A DNA stretch of 64,000 nt from CAVYXZ01 sp965223835 (GTDB lineage Bacteria > Chloroflexota > Anaerolineae > Aggregatilineales > Phototrophicaceae). Numbering within the stretch: position 1 is the first letter of the stretch; every line of letters starts with the position of its first letter. A model generated the notes under the pieces. The model was not told the origin of the DNA. It saw nothing but the letters and a program-made list of their open reading frames with translations, and did not search any database. Positions 60,470 to 64,000 of the stretch are shown here, in pieces. A program made the translations under genes and the position numbers. Where the stretch lies: assembly GCA_965223835.1 (NCBI GenBank), contig CBDCXQ010000001.1:1488001-1552000 (forward strand), written 5' to 3'.

Positions 60470-61579
60470 TTAGTCATCTAAGGTACCCGCCCTCAAGCCC
60501 AAAGGTAGTGGAGCCGGACGCTGCACGGTGCTCCCCAACTTCACATGCTGACCGCTGGCGGATGAGTCGTGAACAGCGTGCATGAGGTCCAGCACATGGT
60601 AGGCCAATGCGCCGCTGGTTCGATGCGGACGCCCGGAGCGCAGGGCATAGGCCATATCCGCTACGCCAACTCCGCGTCCCACTTGATCGCTGTGGGTGAG
60701 CGGCACCTCGCTCCACTCATCAGCCCCAGCCCGCCGCACTTTTACCGGTCCGTCAAAACGATTTGGGTCGGGCACGCTCAGAGAACCCGCAGAACCGTAA
60801 ATTTCAATGCGGGGCAGGTTGTGTGACCACACATCGAAACTGGTAATCAGGGTTGCGACCGCGCCATTCGCAAAATCAAGGACGCCGGTGACATGGGTCG
60901 GGATCTCGACAGCAATCGCATGTCCATAATCTTCGGGGGGCAGGCTGCTACTGGTCGCAAAGCGCTGGGGGAAGGAAATCTGCGCGGAGCCAGCGATGCG
61001 GACGACTGGACCCAATAAATGGACCAACGCGGTGAGATAGTAGGGTCCCATATCGAACATGGGGCCGCCACCAACCTTGTAGAAGAAGTCGGGGTTGGGA
61101 TGCCAGGCTTCGGGGCCGTGTCCCAGCATGAAGGCGGTCGCGGCCACTGGTGTGCCAATCCAGCCATCATCAATCAATTTACGGGAGGTTTGCAGACCGC
61201 CACCCAGAAACGTATCGGGCGCACAACCGACGAGTACACCGTTTGCCTCGGCTGCAGCAAGAATCTTTTGACCATCTTCACGGGTGAGCGCTAGGGGCTT
61301 TTCATTTTGAACACTTTTGCCCGCCGCAATCGCCGCCAGCGCAACCTCTGCATGCGCAGTGGGAATTGTCAGATTGACGACGATCTGAATATCCGGGTCA
61401 GCCAGCAGTGCATCAACGGTCAAGGCTTGCACGCCATATTCAGCCGCTTTGGCTTCGGCCCGGCTCATATCAATATCGGCACAGGCAACCACTTCTAGTA
61501 TGTCGAACGTTGCGCAACCTTTGAAATACTGATCGCAGATGTTGCCGCAACCGATAATACCGACTTTAGTTTTTTCCAC
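60470..61579 (-). CDS. Gfo/Idh/MocA-family oxidoreductase, tandem copy 2
   Basis: This is a 369-residue paralogue of the protein at 59327-60427, with VGIIGCGNICDQYFKGCATF, VQNEKPLALTREDGQ and GGGPMFDMGPYYLTALVHLL. The two differ mainly in the loop after FPQR (ATSSSLPPEDYGH here) and around the cofactor Asp (CADIDMSRAEAK against CADLFMDRAQAK). Cofactor or substrate preference could therefore have diverged. The start overlaps the TIM-barrel isomerase gene by 14 bases, indicating a coupled operon. Probably acts on a closely related substrate or as the reverse partner in an epimerising pair, as in some two-dehydrogenase inversions. Confidence 0.92.
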   Translation of the reverse strand: MEKTKVGIIGCGNICDQYFKGCATFDILEVVACADIDMSRAEAKAAEYGVQALTVDALLADPDIQIVVNLTIPTAHAEVALAAIAAGKSVQNEKPLALTREDGQKILAAAEANGVLVGCAPDTFLGGGLQTSRKLIDDGWIGTPVAATAFMLGHGPEAWHPNPDFFYKVGGGPMFDMGPYYLTALVHLLGPVVRIAGSAQISFPQRFATSSSLPPEDYGHAIAVEIPTHVTGVLDFANGAVATLITSFDVWSHNLPRIEIYGSAGSLSVPDPNRFDGPVKVRRAGADEWSEVPLTHSDQVGRGVGVADMAYALRSGRPHRTSGALAYHVLDLMHAVHDSSASGQHVKLGSTVQRPAPLPLGLRAGTLDD

Positions 61580-62324
61580 TTGAGAACCCTTTTTCGGTGA
61601 GATATTTGTGACTTGCGGCGACCGCCGTCATCATATCGGTTGCGCAGCGGTCCAGCTCAACGATGTGCCAGTCAACAGGCCGTGCCGCGAAGATGGCGTT
61701 CCAGTCCATTACGCCGGACCCAACCGCAACCATATCAGAATCTGGGGCATCAGCCGGGCCATCTTTGACATGCAGGATGGGTACACGGTCACCGAGTTCA
61801 TTGATGACGCTAACCACATCCTGTTTGCCCACCTGTACCCAGTAGGTGTCGATCTGGAAAAAGACGCTGGGGTCCAACAGGTCGGCCATGTGCTGATAGG
61901 CCGGACGGCCATCAACAATCGTGTCGAATTCCCACCAGTGATTATGATAACCAACGGTCAGGCCATGTGATGCGACATTGGCAGCGGCCTCATTAATCAT
62001 GTCGCAGTTTTCTTTAATCTTGTCGAGGGTGTCCCACTTGTCGCCGCGACCAATGCCCGCAATGATACGCTTGGTATCAACGGCCTGCGCGGCCTCGATG
62101 GCCTCGTTTTTCATGTCGCCCACCGGGAAGCGAGCATGAATACTGGGAACCTTAAGGCCAAGTTCCTTGAATAATTTTCCCGCTGCCGCAGCGGTTGTGC
62201 CGGGATAACCAGCCGGTTCGACACCAGCATAGCCGATCTCAGCGACCTGGCGAACCACCGCTTCATAATCATTTTGAGCGGCTTCACGCAGGGTATAAAG
62301 TTGTAGCGCAAGGGGTGCAGTCAT
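61566..62324 (-). CDS. Sugar phosphate isomerase/epimerase (TIM barrel)
   Basis: This is a 252-residue protein of the AP-endonuclease-2/xylose-isomerase-like barrel family. Metal-site motifs are LALQLYTLREAAQNDYEAVV, VGYHNHWWEFD, FFQIDTYWVQVG and ILHVKDG, followed by the VDWHIVELDRC strand. Such proteins isomerise or epimerise keto sugars or inosose-type compounds. It lies between two dehydrogenases and a lactonase-like hydrolase, suggesting one catabolic route. AGG lies upstream of the ATG. Substrate unknown. Confidence 0.9.
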   Translation of the reverse strand: MTAPLALQLYTLREAAQNDYEAVVRQVAEIGYAGVEPAGYPGTTAAAAGKLFKELGLKVPSIHARFPVGDMKNEAIEAAQAVDTKRIIAGIGRGDKWDTLDKIKENCDMINEAAANVASHGLTVGYHNHWWEFDTIVDGRPAYQHMADLLDPSVFFQIDTYWVQVGKQDVVSVINELGDRVPILHVKDGPADAPDSDMVAVGSGVMDWNAIFAARPVDWHIVELDRCATDMMTAVAASHKYLTEKGFSSGKN

Positions 62325-62339
62325 TGGAGACTCCTTTTA

Positions 62340-63164
62340 TCATAGATGGTAAGTGTGTTGGGCAGTCTGGCCCCAAATCGCCGCTTGTTCGCTGGCGGTG
62401 AGGTTGGCGGTCAGTTCACGTAATAGCACGACGCCCACATCATATTGATCGCCACGCAAGCAGACCGGCCAATCACTACCGTACATCAGGCGTTGCGGGC
62501 CGAAAAATTCCAGCGCGATGTCAAAATAAGGGCATAGTAACGCGACATCCGGTGGTGAGGGGTTGGCGGCTGTCAGGTAGCCTGAAACTTTCATGACCGT
62601 GTTGGGTTGAGCCGCAACCGGTTCCAGCGCCTTTTTCCAATTGGTGTAGCCATCAGCCGTGATGCTTGCGCCCGCGAAGTGGTCCAGAATAAATGTGACA
62701 GCAGGGTGGGCCGCAGCGACTTCGGTGACGCGGGGCAATGTATCATTGCGAATAAGTAGGTCACAGGTCAGATTGTTCGCAGCCAGTATCTGTAAGCCGG
62801 CATCCAGTTCGGTACTGTAATCTATTGCCGGGTCCATAATGCCCACGCGCACCCCTTTGAGATGCTGACGGTGGGCGGGATTCACAGTTGCCAATTCGGC
62901 TGCGGTGTCTCCCCGTAGATCAAGATGGCCGACTACCCCCGCGATGTGGTCATAGGCTGCGGCCAACTCAAGGAACCAGTGGGTTTCATCAACGTGACGC
63001 ACCCCGGCCTCAACCAGCACACAGACCTCTATGCCCGCCGCTTGCATCACGGGTAGGGCATCGTCCGGTAGATAATTTTGTGCGAGAATCGTGTCGGGTT
63101 GAATCCAGCGATACTCAAATTTGCTGAAATCCCAGTTATGCTGGTGGGTGTCGACAGAGGTCAT
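62340..63164 (-). CDS. Amidohydrolase-2 family protein (sugar lactonase-like)
   Basis: This is a 274-residue metal-dependent hydrolase of the amidohydrolase-2 family. It opens SVDTHQHNWDFSKFEYRWI, contains HLKGVRVGIM and FILDHFAGASI, and ends MYGSDWPVCLRGDQYDVGVV. This layout matches L-fucono-, rhamnono- and related lactonases. Following a sugar dehydrogenase, hydrolysis of a lactone to the aldonate would fit, and the next gene upstream is a sugar-acid dehydratase. It starts 76 bases from that gene's stop. Confidence 0.9.
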   Translation of the reverse strand: MTSVDTHQHNWDFSKFEYRWIQPDTILAQNYLPDDALPVMQAAGIEVCVLVEAGVRHVDETHWFLELAAAYDHIAGVVGHLDLRGDTAAELATVNPAHRQHLKGVRVGIMDPAIDYSTELDAGLQILAANNLTCDLLIRNDTLPRVTEVAAAHPAVTFILDHFAGASITADGYTNWKKALEPVAAQPNTVMKVSGYLTAANPSPPDVALLCPYFDIALEFFGPQRLMYGSDWPVCLRGDQYDVGVVLLRELTANLTASEQAAIWGQTAQHTYHL

Positions 63165-63240
63165 GGGTAATGCTGCCCTGGATGTGTTGTTTGCCGGTCT
63201 ATTTTAACGCTATGCTTTGTGATATGCGACACAAATTGGC

Positions 63241-64000
63241 CTACCAATCGGCAACGGACCCATCTTTGTGCCACAGGCGCGGCGTTTCCCACGACCCATC
63301 ATAAATCTTGTCGGCAATCGCTTCATCGTCCAGTTCGATTCCCAGTCCCGGTTTAGTAGGTACATCAATATAGCCGTCGACGATTTCAAACGGCGCTTTG
63401 AGATAGCCCTCACCGGTGGTGAAATGCTCCTGGACCAAAAAATTGGGAATGCAGGCGTCCAGTTGCAGGCTAGCCGCCAGCGCGATCGGACCCAATGGGC
63501 AGTGGGGTGCAACCGCTGCGTAGTAACATTCGGCCATCGCCGCAATCTTTTTCACTTCCAGGATACCACCCGCGTGTGATAAGTCGGGTTGCAGGATGAC
63601 CGCTGCCTGTTTTTCCAGCACGTCACGGAAACCCCATTTGGTAAACAGGCGTTCGCCAGTTGCAATCGGGATGGTGGTGCTGCGGGCAACGGTTGCCATT
63701 GCATCGGCATTTTCTGGCAGGACCGGTTCCTCGATGAACATCGGGTAGAAGGGTTCGAGTTCTTTGGCTAAGCGCACGGCCATTGCCGGGCTGACGCGCC
63801 CATGAAAATCAATGCCGATGTCGACTTCGGGGCCAACCGCTTCGCGGAAGCGGGCAAAATGCGCGATGGTGTCATCTACCAGTTGACGCGTATCGACGAT
63901 GTTGACCGCGCCTTCTAACCCCAGCTTAAACGCCGTAAAGCCGGATTTCACGCTGACCCGGCCCGCCTCGACGTAATCGCCATAGGAACTATCGTCCAAC
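63241..64000 (-). CDS. Enolase-superfamily dehydratase (galactonate dehydratase-like), 5' partial
   Basis: The last 253 codons of an enolase-superfamily enzyme; the 5' end lies beyond the window. Motifs are VDIGIDFHGRVSPAMA (metal Asp), FIEEPVLPEN (Glu), IPIATGERLFTKWGF (Glu), QPDLSHAGGI and APHCPLGPIALAASL (catalytic His), matching D-galactonate dehydratase and close relatives that remove water from sugar acids to give 2-keto-3-deoxy acids. The frame reads through to the window end without a stop. It is upstream of a lactonase, isomerase and dehydrogenases and may be the first or an early gene of the operon. Confidence 0.92.
   Translation of the reverse strand, partial: LDDSSYGDYVEAGRVSVKSGFTAFKLGLEGAVNIVDTRQLVDDTIAHFARFREAVGPEVDIGIDFHGRVSPAMAVRLAKELEPFYPMFIEEPVLPENADAMATVARSTTIPIATGERLFTKWGFRDVLEKQAAVILQPDLSHAGGILEVKKIAAMAECYYAAVAPHCPLGPIALAASLQLDACIPNFLVQEHFTTGEGYLKAPFEIVDGYIDVPTKPGLGIELDDEAIADKIYDGSWETPRLWHKDGSVADW

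Noticed and set aside
1..64000. tRNA, rRNA, CRISPR array, insertion sequence or prophage
   Set aside because: None seen on reading the gaps: no T-loop-like motifs, regularly spaced repeats, transposase or integrase genes.

Overview
The window is a gene-dense stretch of a bacterial chromosome, with 57 substantial coding regions, two short extra ones and intergenic gaps mostly under 300 bases. Gene content suggests a free-living heterotrophic member of the Chloroflexota, probably Anaerolineae-like. The pointers are a MoaD-MoaE fusion, an archaeal-type HMG-CoA synthase/thiolase/DUF35 set with class II HMG-CoA reductase, Thr/Pro-rich linkers on surface proteins, many lipoproteins and solute-binding proteins, and repeated Gfo/Idh/MocA dehydrogenases. 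This placement is inferred from gene content only. I see no rRNA, tRNA, CRISPR array, prophage or insertion sequence.

Layout. 1-15 kb is housekeeping and regulation: molybdopterin synthase, fabF-rnc, a multi-pass membrane protein with a degenerate endonuclease/exonuclease/phosphatase domain, an amidohydrolase fused to a CYTH domain, CsbD, a response regulator with an altered receiver, an FHA/winged-helix regulator followed by a start-less alpha-CTD-like frame, yraN-miaA, a GT-C type membrane protein and an H+-pyrophosphatase. 15.1-20.7 kb is an upper mevalonate-pathway region on the minus strand. In it the HMG-CoA synthase and reductase look intact, but the thiolase has lost its catalytic residues and the DUF35 partner is split into two genes with no zinc-ribbon cysteines. 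21-24 kb holds a polysaccharide deacetylase and an alpha-oxoamine synthase resembling serine palmitoyltransferase. 24-31 kb is a MacAB-type ABC operon: large FtsX-like permease, adaptor lipoprotein, two ATPases (one with an AbrB-like tail) and a LysM protein. 31-36.4 kb carries two paralogous double-length solute-binding proteins without permeases.

36.8-49.8 kb holds a cytochrome c lipoprotein and two oligopeptide/glycoside-type ABC importers: one with binding protein and two permeases only, one complete with two ATPases. A permease of the second has an extra extracytoplasmic domain. 49.8-58.2 kb has an MFS carrier, CutC, an M81 (MlrC-like) metallopeptidase, an M14 carboxypeptidase, a TolB-like propeller, a J-domain protein, glutamate formiminotransferase and a class V aminotransferase, consistent with peptide and amino-acid use. 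58.3-64 kb is a sugar or sugar-acid catabolic cluster: SDR epimerase, two tandem duplicate dehydrogenases, a TIM-barrel isomerase, an amidohydrolase-2 lactonase and a galactonate-dehydratase-like enzyme cut by the window edge.

The strongest candidate for something undescribed is the mevalonate region: a thiolase and DUF35 partner that appear to have kept their folds but lost catalytic and zinc-binding residues while the HMG-CoA synthase remains intact.
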